NCBI GenBank assembly: GCA_035294085.1
Contig: DATGLP010000015.1
Location: 1-64,000 of the forward strand
Source: Acidimicrobiales bacterium
GTDB lineage: Bacteria > Actinomycetota > Acidimicrobiia > Acidimicrobiales > Bog-793
Reading direction: 5' to 3'
DNA: 64,000 nucleotides
In this document: positions 34,194-42,911 of the stretch, piece after piece
How the letters are laid out: each line of letters opens with the position of its first letter
How positions within the stretch are numbered: the stretch's first letter is position 1
Program-made: the position numbers and the translations under genes
Notes under the pieces: model-generated
What the model saw: only the letters and a program-made list of their open reading frames with translations
The model's database searches: none
What the model was told of the DNA's origin: nothing

Positions 34194-35231
34194 CTAGTTT
34201 GGCTCGCCGCCCTGCCGGCGACGGGGCGGGGGCGGCTTGGGGGACGGCGCCGGCCAGCCCCGACGAGCGCCGCCTCGCCCGTCCGTCGCTCCTGCCTCGC
34301 CCCCTCGCGCTCGTGCTGGTTCGACCTCCGCGGGTGTCTCCGGTGGCTGCACGTCGCTCGCTTCACCGCCGTCCGCGACCTCGGGTACGCCGGGCCACGC
34401 TGCTGATTCCTCGCGTGGCGCGACACGGGTCGCGCCACCGAGCTCCGCCAACAGCTCGATCCCCCCTTCGCGTGCGACCGACGCCGCGTTCGCGCCCTCG
34501 ACCGTCGCGCGCAGGTAGAGGTAGACGACGGCGACGAGCGCGATCTGCACCGGCGAGAGCAGGAGCTCGAGACAGTACGCGACCACCTGTGATGCCGTCG
34601 CGTTCGCGGCGCCTGACGACGCGAAGAGCGCGCCGACGATGAGGCCGACGACGAGCGAGATGACGAGCACGGCCGCCTCGACGAGGACAAACGCGCCGAA
34701 GACCGTCCACCACCGCCCCCGCACGAGCCGGCGAGACCGCCTGAGCGCGTCCCACCCGCCGCGACGTTCGATCACGATCGCAGGCATCGCGACGAACCAG
34801 GCGAACCAGAGGTAGATCCCCGGAGCGACGAAGCACACGAGACCGAGGAAGCCGAGAATCACGATCGCGCACGCGCCGGAGAAGAGCGGTCCGACCCGTG
34901 CCGCGGCAACCCGTACCGACTCCCTCCAGTCGGCAACCCCGCCGACGGCCGCGCTCACGGCAGCGTGCACCCCCGTCCCTACGGCGAGGAGGCCTCCCAG
35001 CGCGATGACCAGGGCACCGAGCACCGCCAAGAGCTCCGTCGAGCTGCTCGCGCGGCTCGCGCCGCTCCTGTAGGAGTCGAGTGCCCAGCCGCCGAGCGCG
35101 AGACACGGCGCGAGCGCGACGGCCGCCGCAGCCAGCAGGCACCGGTAGTGGGATCGTGCGAGGCGGAAGGCGGCGCCAGCGAGGTCGCCCGGTCCGGGTC
35201 GCCTGACCAGTCCGTCCGCCGCCGTGGACAT
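34194..35231 (-). CDS. Polytopic membrane protein of unknown function
   Basis: A 345-residue protein with about six hydrophobic segments between residues 30 and 250, for example GPLFSGACAIVILGFLGLVCFVAPGIYLWF (partly) and FVLVEAAVLVISLVVGLIVGA. RRGGWDALRRSRRLVRGRWW between two of these segments is typical of the YciC / glycerophosphodiester-phosphodiesterase membrane-domain-like family. The C-terminal 95 residues are Pro/Glu/Arg-rich and hydrophilic. ATG 35229-35231 has no clear ribosome-binding site, so a leaderless message is possible. It sits alone between two tRNA genes. Confidence 0.75.
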   Translation of the reverse strand: MSTAADGLVRRPGPGDLAGAAFRLARSHYRCLLAAAAVALAPCLALGGWALDSYRSGASRASSSTELLAVLGALVIALGGLLAVGTGVHAAVSAAVGGVADWRESVRVAAARVGPLFSGACAIVILGFLGLVCFVAPGIYLWFAWFVAMPAIVIERRGGWDALRRSRRLVRGRWWTVFGAFVLVEAAVLVISLVVGLIVGALFASSGAANATASQVVAYCLELLLSPVQIALVAVVYLYLRATVEGANAASVAREGGIELLAELGGATRVAPREESAAWPGVPEVADGGEASDVQPPETPAEVEPARARGGEAGATDGRGGARRGWPAPSPKPPPPRRRQGGEPN

Positions 35232-35341
35232 GGAGGAACGCTACCAAGACGACGTATGTCCACCCTGCCCCGACCGTGGTGCGCTCCGAGTAACCTGTTG
35301 ACCGCTGAGCGAAGGAGCCCTCGGGCCCTCTGTTCACGCGG

Positions 35342-35415
35342 GCGCTCGTAGCTCAATTGGAGAGAGCATCTGACTACGGATCAGAAGGTTGGGGGTTCGA
35401 GTCCCTCCGAGCGCG
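35342..35415 (+). tRNA. tRNA-Arg(ACG)
   Basis: A 74-nt tRNA. Acceptor arms GCGCTCG/CGAGCGC pair perfectly, the D arm is GCTCAATTGGAGAGAGC, and the anticodon stem TCTGA/TCAGA encloses CTACGGA (anticodon ACG). The T arm GGGGG TTCGAGT CCCTC has one wobble pair. The discriminator is G and CCA is not encoded. An integrase gene starts 124 bp downstream in the same direction, the classic layout for an element integrated at a tRNA 3' end. Confidence 0.97.
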
Positions 35416-35486
35416 CTAGAACAGTCCAGGTCAGACGGTCTTCTCGGGTCGTCGTCGCATCCTTGAGTTAGCCTGACCCTCGAAAA

Positions 35487-35516
35487 CCCAACACGAAACC
35501 CAACAACGCTGTTGGG
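35487..35516. repeat. CCCAACA repeats and hairpin between tRNA-Arg and integrase
   Basis: CCCAACA occurs directly at 35487-35493 and 35499-35505 and inverted (TGTTGGG) at 35510-35516. The last two form a 7-bp stem with a 4-base loop. The position fits integrase arm-binding repeats, an integrase regulatory site, or the tRNA terminator. Confidence 0.55.
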
Positions 35517-35539
35517 CGGGTCGGAGAGGGGGCCTCGAA

Positions 35540-36697
35540 GTGGCCGGCAGCATGAGGCAGGTGGGCAGGGACACCTGGGAGCTGCGGGTGTACCTGGGCA
35601 GGGACTCCGAGGGGCGGGTGCACCACCGCCATGCCCGCTTCCGGGGATCGCGCCGCCAGGCGGAGCGCGAGTTGGCCCGTATGGTGGCCGAACAGGAGGC
35701 CAGGCCCGCCCCCGCACTCGAGGAGCCCCGCCTATGGGGCCCTTCGACAACGGTCAACGACGCCATCTCGGCTTGGCGGGACAACGGCTGGGAGGATCTC
35801 TCGCCCAAGACCGCCCGCCACTACGAGAGCATCTGGCGCGTGCACATCTTCGCCTCGATCGGCCGGCGGGGGATCTCGTCTCTTACCACCTACGACGTGG
35901 AGCGTTTCTATCGTTCCCTCAAGGCGGCCGGCCTGTCGCAGGCGACAGTCCGCCAGGTCAAGTCGGTGCTGCACCGAGCCTGCCGCCTGGCGCAGAAGTG
36001 GAGCGGCGGCAGCTTGCACAACCCGGCCGCGGACGCCGATCTTCCGGTCTGGAGGCTGGAGGAGAAGCGTGAGGGCGTGCGAGCCCCTTCGCTCGGCGAG
36101 GTGCGGGCGTTGATCCAGGCGGCGATGGCGGCGGAGATCCGCTTCGGGACCCTTGTGCGCTTGCTGGCTGCCACCGGCATGCGCAGGGGGGAGGCATGTG
36201 CCCTTCGCTGGAGCGACGTTGAGTTCGACACGGGTCTGGTCACCGTGGACGAGAGCGTGGTTGGCGCCAAGGGTGGGGCAGTCGTCAAGTCCCCAAAGAC
36301 CAAGGCCAGCATCCGTAGGCTGGCCTGCGATCCGGCTACCGTTGCCGCGCTCCGGGAACTGCGAGCCGAGCAGGAGCGGCTGGCTTTGGTCTGCGGCGAG
36401 CCACTGACCGAAAGCGCGTTCGTCTTCTCCTTCGAGCCAGCGGGTCAAGTGCCTCCCTATCCAGACTCCTTCAGCCACGCCCTCGCCCGCCTGCGAGATA
36501 AGGGGCTGGTGGCCCCGGACGTGCACCTGCACTCGCTTCGACACTTTCACGCGACTGCACGCGACCCCGTGATCAGCGAGGCTCAGAAGCAGGCCCGTCT
36601 CGGCTGGTCCACCGTGCAGATGGCGCGCCACTACACCGACGGCCTGTCCGAGGAGGATCGTCGGGCTGCCGAGCACGTGGGCGAGCTTCTCGGTTGA
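35540..36697 (+). CDS. Tyrosine recombinase (phage/ICE-type integrase)
   Basis: A 385-residue site-specific recombinase. An N-terminal arm-binding part (residues ~1-55, VHHRHARFRGSRRQAERELA) is followed by a SAM-like core-binding domain (~65-165, with TARHYESIWRVHIF). The catalytic domain carries Arg in TGMRRGEACALRW, His-x-x-Arg in LHSLRHFHAT, and the nucleophile Tyr in QMARHYTDG. Trp stands where the second His often is (LGWST), as also seen in Cre-type enzymes, so this is tolerated. GTG 35540 follows a GGAGAGGGGGCC site. It marks the left end of an island inserted at tRNA-Arg. Confidence 0.94.
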   Translation: MAGSMRQVGRDTWELRVYLGRDSEGRVHHRHARFRGSRRQAERELARMVAEQEARPAPALEEPRLWGPSTTVNDAISAWRDNGWEDLSPKTARHYESIWRVHIFASIGRRGISSLTTYDVERFYRSLKAAGLSQATVRQVKSVLHRACRLAQKWSGGSLHNPAADADLPVWRLEEKREGVRAPSLGEVRALIQAAMAAEIRFGTLVRLLAATGMRRGEACALRWSDVEFDTGLVTVDESVVGAKGGAVVKSPKTKASIRRLACDPATVAALRELRAEQERLALVCGEPLTESAFVFSFEPAGQVPPYPDSFSHALARLRDKGLVAPDVHLHSLRHFHATARDPVISEAQKQARLGWSTVQMARHYTDGLSEEDRRAAEHVGELLG

Positions 36698-36699
36698 GA

Positions 36700-37502
36700 G
36701 CCCGGACCCGACCGCCGGGCGGTGTTCCAGACCTCGCGACGGACCTCGTCGAGGACGTCGGTGGCCCACTCTGGACGACATGAAAGCTGTCGATGCAGAG
36801 CGTGGCGTTCTTGGCCCGCTCGGCGACGACGTCGGCTATCCCCTCGGCCCCGTCGGCCGAGACGAGGGTGATCTGCGCACAGCGCTCTTCGCCGAGCAGG
36901 TCGAAGAACCTGTTCAGCGTCTTCTTGTCCCGGCCGACCGCCGCCCAGACGAGGCGCCGCGAATCGTGGTCGACACAGATCGTCAAGTAGCGGTGCCCGC
37001 GCTTGTAGCTGATCTCGTCGATGCCGATGCGACGGAGCCCGTCGAAGAGGTCGTGCGCGGCGCGCCCGCCCGCGACGACGCGGGAGACGACCGATCCCAC
37101 CGTGCGCCAGGCGACACGCATCATCGAATAGACCGTCGACTTCGCGGTGTGGGTGACGAGCCAGGCCACCTCGTCGTCGAAGTCCCGGGTGTGGCCGGCC
37201 CCGTGTCGGGCCCACGGCACCTGGGCGACCGTCGGTCCGTGGGTGGGGCAGCTCACCCTCGGCGAGTCGGCCTCGAGAAAGCACATCACCGTCCCGAGGT
37301 CGAGACACCGCCAGCGTCGCCGCCCCTCGCCCTGGTCATAACCTGGAGCACGGACCCCGCAGCGTCCGCAACGGCGCTTGGCCGCCTTCCTCGGGCGCAC
37401 GTGCGCGACGACCGCGTTCGCCTCCTCGTCGACCTCGACCGACTCGATCACGGTGGCCTTGTCGACACCGAGCATGCGCCGCCATACGTTGGCACCGAGC
37501 AA
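36700..37502 (-). pseudogene. ISL3-family transposase, frameshifted and 3'-truncated
   Basis: Reading from 37502, the N-terminal zinc-finger-like part (RRCGRCGVRAPGYD, SCPTHGPT) and the first DDE Asp region (GIDEISYKRGHRYLTICVDH) are intact. VSADGAEGIADVV and CIDSFHVVQ hold the second Asp and the downstream FHV motif. After FHVVQ the frame shifts near 36772; the expected continuation WATDVLDEVRREVWNTAR is in another frame. Sequence then ends near 36700, only a few bases from the integrase stop. About the last third of the transposase, including the catalytic Glu, is missing. The element is dead. Confidence 0.85.
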
Positions 37503-37645
37503 CGTCGTTCTCCTTGCCTCGTCTTCGGACCCTTCGTCAGGTCGAAAACGTAGACAGGAGGCGGCGTTGCTCGCGTCTCAGCTGCTCAACGCGCCCACGG
37601 ATCGGTCAGGAGAGCCACAAAAGCCGACGCCCGGCGCAGGGGTCA

Positions 37646-39061
37646 AGTCCGGCGGAGTGGTGTATGACGACTTCCGTGTCAACCGTGTTGCCTCGGTTCA
37701 GCTGATGGCTTCGAGCTCCGCTGGCACCACCTCCTTCGGGTCGGTTCCGACTGCGCCGCCGGCGGCGGCGCTCAGACGGGCTTTGGCGAGTGACTCGGCG
37801 CTCATGGAGCGTCGTGCCACGGCCCACTCGTCGTGCTGTTCGGCGAGGACGGCGCCGCAGAGGCGGATGAGGGCCGGGCGGTTGAAGAAGATGCCGACGA
37901 CGTCGGTGCGCCTCGGAGCTCCTGGTTGAGCCGCTCCTGGCCGTTGTTGGACCAGATCTGGCGCCAGTGCTCGACGGGGAACGTGGAGAAGGCGAGGAGG
38001 TCGGCCTCGGCGTCGGTGAGGAACGCTGCTGCGTCGGGGAACTGTCGCTCCAGCTGGTCGACGACCCGGTCGCACTGAGCCTTGACCTGGGCGGCGTCGG
38101 ACTGCGCGAAGATCGTGCGCACGAGGGTGGCGACCATCGCCTGGGCGGACTTCGGCACCCGGGTGAGCAGGTTGCGCATGGCGTGGGTGCGGCACCGCTG
38201 CCAGGTGGTCCCGGGCAGCACTGCCGCGATGGCGTTCTTCAGGCCTTCGTGGGCGTCGGAGACGACCAGGGCAACGCCGGACAGCCCCCGGGCAACCAGG
38301 CCGCGGAGGAACGCCGTCCACCCAGCCCCGTCCTCGGTGGTGAAGCAGTCGACGCCGAGGATCTCCCGATGGCCCTCCGCGTTCACGCCCGTGGCGATCA
38401 CCGTCGCCACGCTCACCACCTGCCACCCTCTCGCACCTTGTGGAACAGGGCATCGAGCCACACAGAGGTGTAGGGGCCGGCGTCGAGGGGGCGGTTGCGG
38501 AACTCGGTCACCTTCTGGTCGAGGTGCTTCGCCAGCTCGGAGACCTGGGACTTCGGCATTCCGTCGATGCCCATGGCGCGCACCAGGTCATCCACCCGGC
38601 GGGTCGAGACGCCCTCGACATACGCCTGGCACACGACGCTCACGAGCGCCTGCTCGGCTCGCCGGCGAGGCTCCAGCAGGTTCGGGAAGTACGCGCCCCG
38701 CCGCAGCTTGGGATGTCCAAGGTGATCGTGCCCGCCCGGGTGTCCCAGCGCCGGCGCCGATGCCCGTTGCGGCTGTTCACCCGGGCGTCGCTGCGCTGGC
38801 CGTAGCTAGCGCCGCAGAGCACGTCGACCTCGGCGTCCATGAGCAGCTCGGCCGCCATCTTCACCATCTCGCCGAGCAGTTCACTGCCCGCCTCGGACTC
38901 CAGGTACTTGCGCACGAGCTCACCCGCGCCCATCGTGTTGGTGACGACCACCGTGTTCTCCCTTCAGTTCCATCGCTGGTTCTTGAAGGTTGACACGGTG
39001 GTCGTCGCGTCTGGGGGACCCTCATGAGGGGCTACCCCTCGTACACCACTCTGGCGGACTC
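37646..39061 (-). mobile_element. IS256-family insertion sequence (decayed), with terminal inverted repeats
   Basis: The ends are imperfect inverted repeats: GTCCGGCGGAGTGGTGTA on the left (37647-37664), and its near-complement at 39041-39061, which on the minus strand reads GTCCGCCAGAGTGGTGTA. A second internal repeat, CCGTGTCAACC, lies inside both ends. The right end abuts the broken IS3 orfA, so this element probably inserted into an older IS3. Confidence 0.8.
37698..38951 (-). pseudogene. IS256-family (Mutator) transposase with several frameshifts
   Basis: The protein can be followed in pieces across three frames. The N-terminal part is LLMDAEVDVLCGASYGQRSD...RRRWDTRAGTITLDIP. A shift near 38715 leads to AYVEGVSTRRVDDLVRAMG and the first catalytic Asp in [12 protein letters not shown] second, near 38420, leads to [20 protein letters not shown], the second Asp in [13 protein letters not shown] and the Glu in [13 protein letters not shown] third, near 37915, leads to [23 protein letters not shown]. 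All domains and the DDE residues remain, so decay is recent and due to indels, but no active enzyme can be made. Confidence 0.88.
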
Positions 39062-39361
39062 AACTGGCGCAAGGATCTCGTTGGCCCGGCGGAGCTCTCG
39101 GTTCTCCTGCTCCAAGGCCTTGATCCGCGCGGCCTACTCGCTCGTCACCCCGGGCTTGACCCCGTCGTCGATGTCGGCCTGACGCACCCAGGCCCCCACC
39201 GACTCCTCGCCGTAGCCGAGCTGGCGGGCGACGCGCCCGATCGTTCCGTGCTCGGTGCCGAGCTCCGCGCGCGACTGTCGGACGAGGCGGACGGCCTGCT
39301 CCTTCTCCGCCGGCGTGTACCGGCGCGTCGACCGCTTCCCTGGGATCTTCTCTGTTGGCAT
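39062..39361 (-). pseudogene. IS3-family transposase OrfA, interrupted by an in-frame TAG and cut by the IS256 element
   Basis: ATG 39359-39361 follows a GGAAAGGAAG site. The helix-turn-helix is visible: RRYTPAEKEQAVRLVRQSRA and IGRVARQLGYGEESVGAWVRQ. A TAG stops the frame after GVTSE at 39134-39136, and in the same frame the leucine-zipper segment AARIKALEQENRELRRANEIL follows. Homology ends exactly at the IS256 inverted repeat. No OrfB (integrase core) is present. Confidence 0.85.
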
Positions 39362-39511
39362 GGCTCCATCTTCCTTTCCAAGGTGTGGAGCCTCCAAGGG
39401 ACCCAGTGTGGTTCATGCCGTCGGCCGGCCCGCACCCGACCGATGCTTGATCCGACGACGACGACGACCGACTACAACAACCGACCAAGCCAACTCCGCG
39501 GAGGAGCGCTA

Positions 39512-40435
39512 TCAGGTCCGATCACCGCGAATTCTGTTGATCGCAGAACGCGAGGATCCCTGATCGTCCACACCGTTGTTGGTTGCCGGCGGGGCAGGAG
39601 TGACTGGGGCTTCGAGTCGGTCTTCCAACACCCAGTACGTGTTGCGCATCCGCCTGTAGTCGAAGATGTCACCCTGCGGGATCTTCTTCACCGTCACGAG
39701 GCCGCGCTCGGCGAGCTCTCGGACACCCTTGGTCCACGTCTCGGGTGAGAGGTCATAGCGGATGTGGGCCTGACGAGGCGACACCCACTGAGCAGTGGGG
39801 CGGCCGCCTTGCAGGTCCAAGAGGATGATGAGGATCGCCAGCGCTGCTCCGGATAGCACGACGATCCAGCCGTTGCGCCACAGCCCGAGCGGTAGCCGCA
39901 CGTAGCGGTCGTCTCCGCCAGACGGCCGAACGTAGGGGTCGCCGGTCCCGGACTGGCTGAGGAGTCGCACCGGTCCCGGAGCACCGCGCGCCCGCTCGGA
40001 GACAATGAAGCGGTGCGACGCGAGCCATCTGATCGCGTCGCTCACCCGCCGGGCCCCGAGATGGTCGGGGTCGGCGAGATCGAGGGTCTCAGCCCACGAG
40101 CGCGCAGGGATCGCCCCTTGGATGTCGTAGGGCGGGCTCACGGCGAGCATCGCCATCGTGAGGTAGAGCTTCAGGCGGACCTCGCCTCCGCGGCCGCCCC
40201 GGACCATCTCGGCAAGCGGAGGTGGCGGCGCCGCTTCGTCACGACGGCGCACGAACGCCTCGGAGAGTGCGACGGCACTCCGCCGCTTCGAGCGCTCGAC
40301 CAGGACTTTCATGCGGCGTAGGGCCACTTCGGAAGGTTGGGCTGAGAGGTTCTTCGCCTTCGCAGCGGTCGATCCGGGCGTGCGAGGCGTGCTTGGTTGC
40401 TCTGGTCGTTCTTGGAAGTCCTTAATGTCCGCCAC
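39512..40435 (-). CDS. Hypothetical protein with two winged-helix-like domains (island gene)
   Basis: 307 residues from GTG 40433-40435. I do not recognise a named family. A basic N-terminal region (RRMKVLVERSKRRSAVALSEAF) leads to a first winged-helix-like block, VRLKLYLTMAMLAVSPPYDI...ARSWAETLDL...RRVSDAIRWLASHRFIVSE. Then YVRLPLGLWRNGWIVVLSGAALAILIILL, a hydrophobic helix likely to be buried rather than membrane-spanning, starts a second block ending in YDLSPETWTKGVRELAERGLVTVKK. Such tandem winged helices occur in mobile-element replication or regulatory proteins. It is divergent from the nuclease-like gene, with a 318-bp gap. Confidence 0.7.
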   Translation of the reverse strand: MADIKDFQERPEQPSTPRTPGSTAAKAKNLSAQPSEVALRRMKVLVERSKRRSAVALSEAFVRRRDEAAPPPPLAEMVRGGRGGEVRLKLYLTMAMLAVSPPYDIQGAIPARSWAETLDLADPDHLGARRVSDAIRWLASHRFIVSERARGAPGPVRLLSQSGTGDPYVRPSGGDDRYVRLPLGLWRNGWIVVLSGAALAILIILLDLQGGRPTAQWVSPRQAHIRYDLSPETWTKGVRELAERGLVTVKKIPQGDIFDYRRMRNTYWVLEDRLEAPVTPAPPATNNGVDDQGSSRSAINRIRGDRT

Positions 40436-40753
40436 AAGCGGGACTTTACTACAGAGAGGCGTACACGTGGATCCGGTAAGAGCGGTCTTTCTGTCTGGTG
40501 CAAGCGATATCTCTGATGGGCACAGGCGGCTTGTTCACGCGGATGTCCAGCGGTACCGGTTCTAAATCCCCATGGTACTGTGCGACTGGAGGCGCAGGTA
40601 GATGAGAAAGGGCCCGCTCCGGTACGAGCGAGCCCCCTCCCTCGGCTCCGACAAAAGCCAAAGCCGGCACCGCGGTAGCGGTGAATGTAGCAACCTCATC
40701 CTACCGTCGGCACCGGCCTGATTGCCCTGTATGGGCAGGAAGGAGCGTGTGCG
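40436..40753. other. Divergent intergenic region of the island, relatively AT-rich
   Basis: 318 bp between the winged-helix gene and the nuclease-like gene. It is visibly lower in GC than the flanking chromosome. It must hold both promoters; TGTAGTAAAG on the minus strand just before the winged-helix gene could be a -10 region. A 10-bp hairpin lies at 40610-40635. Short frames here have no recognisable product. Confidence 0.5.
40601..40635 (-). terminator. Hairpin with T-rich tail on the minus strand
   Basis: GGGCCCGCTC (40610-40619) and GAGCGAGCCC (40626-40635) form a 10-bp stem with one mismatch and a CGGTAC loop. On the minus strand it is followed by TTTCTCATC, resembling an intrinsic terminator. 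No minus-strand gene is known just upstream, so it may block antisense transcription or act as a regulatory stem in the leader of the nuclease-like gene. Confidence 0.4.
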
Positions 40754-42013
40754 ATGGTCGTACAGCTCAACGCCAGTGACGTCCCGCGGCCCGTCGAGGT
40801 CGATGAGCACGGTGTGCACATCAACCTGCTGGAGGATGACCCGACTGTGGTGCGGGTGGTCGGGGAGGCGGACGATCCCGAAAGGGCCGTCCGCACCTTC
40901 CTGCGGGTCGGGGCGGCAGCCACCTTGGTGGCCAAGACGGACTTCGAGAGCCACGTGGTCGAACGCCGCTTCGACGGGATGACCCGCAGGTTCGATTCCT
41001 CGCTCGACGCGGCGGTCACGAAGATCACCGACGTCGGCGCCAAGCTGCTCGATGAGGAGACCGGAGCCCTTCCCAGGACCTTCCGCGAGCTTAAGGACGG
41101 CATCGGAGCCATCCTCGACGAAACGTTCAACGAGGACTCGAAGAAGAGCGCCGTATCGAAGTTCGACGCCGTCCTTCGGGCGGCAGTGCAACAGCTCCAC
41201 GACGAGGTCCGCAAAACGTTCGACCCCGACTCCGAGGACGCGCCTCTGTCCAAGACGCGGCGGGAGATCTTGGAGGCGGTGCACGAGCACTTCCGCGACC
41301 TGCGGAGCGACATCGGGGAGCTAACGACTGCTCTCGCGGTAAAGAACGCCCGGGCGGTGGCCGAAGAGCGGACGGCGGTGAAGGGGTTCTCCTTCGAGGA
41401 CCTGGTCGAAGAGGGGCTCACCCGGATAGGGGCCGTCCACGGCGACGTCGTCGAGCGTGTCGGGACGCGGACCGGCGCGGCGGGCACGAAGGCCGGCGAC
41501 CTGCTGGTCACTGTCAACCCCGACGACACCGCCGGCAACGACGCGCGCTTCGTCGTAGAGTGCAAGGACCGCAAGCTGAGCCACTCGAAGGTGATCGAGG
41601 AGCTCGAGCGGGGCGCCGCCAATCACGACGCCGTCGCCTCACTCGGGGTCTTCAGCCGTCAGGACCTGGCTCCCACCACGATGCCGTTTGTGTGGTGGGG
41701 GAACCGGGCAGTGCTCGTCTACGACAAGGACGACCCCGACGACGCGGCCCTGCAGCTCGCATACTGCTGGGCCCGCTGGGTCACCCGGCGCGAGCTCGCC
41801 GGGCGGTCGGAGACCTTCGACGCGGCACGGGCCGAGGCGGCGCTCCAGCGGGCCCGAAAGGCGCTCGCCAAGCACCAGGCGGCGCGTGCGTGCTTCACGT
41901 CGGCGACGAACAAGATCTCCGAGGGCAGCCGCCACGTGGACGGTCTCGTCGAGGAGGTCCGCGCAGCGCTCAGGGAACTCTGGGACCAGCTGGAGGACCC
42001 CGGATCGGACTGA
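40754..42013 (+). CDS. Coiled-coil protein with PD-(D/E)xK-like nuclease domain (candidate defence protein)
   Basis: 419 residues. ATG 40754 has a strong AGGAAGGAG site. Residues ~60-205 are charged and helical, likely coiled coil (FDSSLDAAVTKITDVGAKLLDE, REILEAVHEHFRDLRSDIGEL). Residues ~210-330 look like a restriction-endonuclease fold: a helix Glu in GFSFEDLVEEGL, then Asp249 in TKAGDLLV and Glu269-x-Lys271 in ARFVVECKDRKLS. Together these fit the PD-(D/E)xK core. NHDAVASLGVFSRQD follows, as in related nuclease domains, and a helical tail ends the protein. No named family is certain. Its place on a mobile island beside an Abi-like gene suggests phage defence. A perfect-stem terminator follows. 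Confidence 0.72.
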   Translation: MVVQLNASDVPRPVEVDEHGVHINLLEDDPTVVRVVGEADDPERAVRTFLRVGAAATLVAKTDFESHVVERRFDGMTRRFDSSLDAAVTKITDVGAKLLDEETGALPRTFRELKDGIGAILDETFNEDSKKSAVSKFDAVLRAAVQQLHDEVRKTFDPDSEDAPLSKTRREILEAVHEHFRDLRSDIGELTTALAVKNARAVAEERTAVKGFSFEDLVEEGLTRIGAVHGDVVERVGTRTGAAGTKAGDLLVTVNPDDTAGNDARFVVECKDRKLSHSKVIEELERGAANHDAVASLGVFSRQDLAPTTMPFVWWGNRAVLVYDKDDPDDAALQLAYCWARWVTRRELAGRSETFDAARAEAALQRARKALAKHQAARACFTSATNKISEGSRHVDGLVEEVRAALRELWDQLEDPGSD

Positions 42014-42031
42014 CCCCGACGTCAGGTGATG

Positions 42032-42063
42032 CGAGAGGGTGGCCCGTATGGGCCACCCTCTCG
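42032..42063 (+). terminator. Perfect 14-bp stem terminator after the nuclease-like gene
   Basis: CGAGAGGGTGGCCC and its exact complement are separated by the loop GTAT, 18 bp beyond the stop codon. There is no strong T tract, as is common in high-GC actinobacteria. It should separate the nuclease-like transcript from the Abi-like gene at 42114. Confidence 0.8.
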
Positions 42064-42113
42064 ACCAGCACTGATCCGAAAGCCCCTCGGCGTCACGGTG
42101 AGAGAATCCGATC

Positions 42114-42911
42114 ATGCTGTCCGACGAAGTTGCCCTGGCAATCGCGCAGTTCTTTGCCGAGCGTCGCGGACCGTCCCATGACGAACTGGACCGGCTGATC
42201 GCGCGAGCTGGACTCGCACACGTCGATCCCCGGAGGACTGATGCCGTGGCCGGCAAGATGAAGCGGGTCCGGGCCGTCCTCCTGTACGCCACGAGCAACG
42301 ACGAAGAAGCCGGCGAACGCCTTGTGGGATCGCCAATCTCGGCGTTGCGAGCGGCGGGGTCGTTCAGGCCGGGCGACGACAACTACGCCGGGGCTGTCGC
42401 CGTCCAGGCCCTGCAACGTGCTCTGTCGACCCTCGGCTTCGATCTCACGGCCGATGGAGTGGTCAATCCCAAGTCGATGGAGGGGCTGAACGGCAGCCAG
42501 ATGACGGACGCGCTCCGAGCCCTTGTGAAGCGCGCTCGATCCGCCGGTGACGACGCCGCCCTGCGGATCGGGGCGGCGAAGGAACTGACGGAGGCGACCG
42601 CCCGGCACGTGCTGGTCGAGAGGGTCGGCAGCTACCCCGCTCACGGAAACTTCCAGACGACTCTCCACCAGGCGTACACCGTCCTCGGCCTCGCCGCGCC
42701 CAACCCGAGCGACCTGGGCGCCCTCGTCGGAGACGCATGAGAGAGCGTCGAGCGGGCCCTGTCCATCCTTGCCTGCGCAGTCAACCGCTACCGCAACGAG
42801 GCCGGGTCCAGCCATGGTCGCCCACGGGCGAGTACGGCGACCCAGGACCAAGCGAGGTTGGCTGCCGCAGCCTCTGCGCTCGTCAGCGAACTCTTGCTGT
42901 CTGAGCTCTGA
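42114..42911 (+). pseudogene. Abortive-infection-like gene (Abi C-terminal domain) interrupted by one in-frame TGA
   Basis: From ATG 42114 the frame runs 208 codons to TGA 42738-42740. Translation in the same frame then continues for 56 codons to TGA 42909-42911 (ESVERALSILACAVNRYRNE, then AGSSHGR...). The part before the stop has a helical N-terminus and IGAAKELTEATARHVLVERVG. The part after completes the Abi_C-type pattern, whose conserved ending includes N-x-x-x-x-x-x-Gly...His-Gly-Arg. A single CGA-to-TGA change would explain the break. The intact gene would encode about 265 residues. The truncated form lacks the conserved His-Gly-Arg segment, so it is probably inactive. Confidence 0.78.

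Noticed and set aside
36595-36640. Integrase inactive because Trp replaces the second catalytic His
   Set aside because: Trp at this position occurs in active tyrosine recombinases such as Cre, and all other catalytic residues are present.
40985-41010. GGTTCGATTCCTCGCTCG, resembling a tRNA T arm and a possible attachment site
   Set aside because: It is inside the coding frame of the nuclease-like protein (RRFDSSLDA) and does not match the tRNA-Arg 3' end well enough.
42738-42740. TGA in the Abi-like gene as a selenocysteine codon
   Set aside because: No Sec-containing family has this domain, the position is not a redox-site Cys equivalent, and I see no convincing SECIS-like stem right after it.
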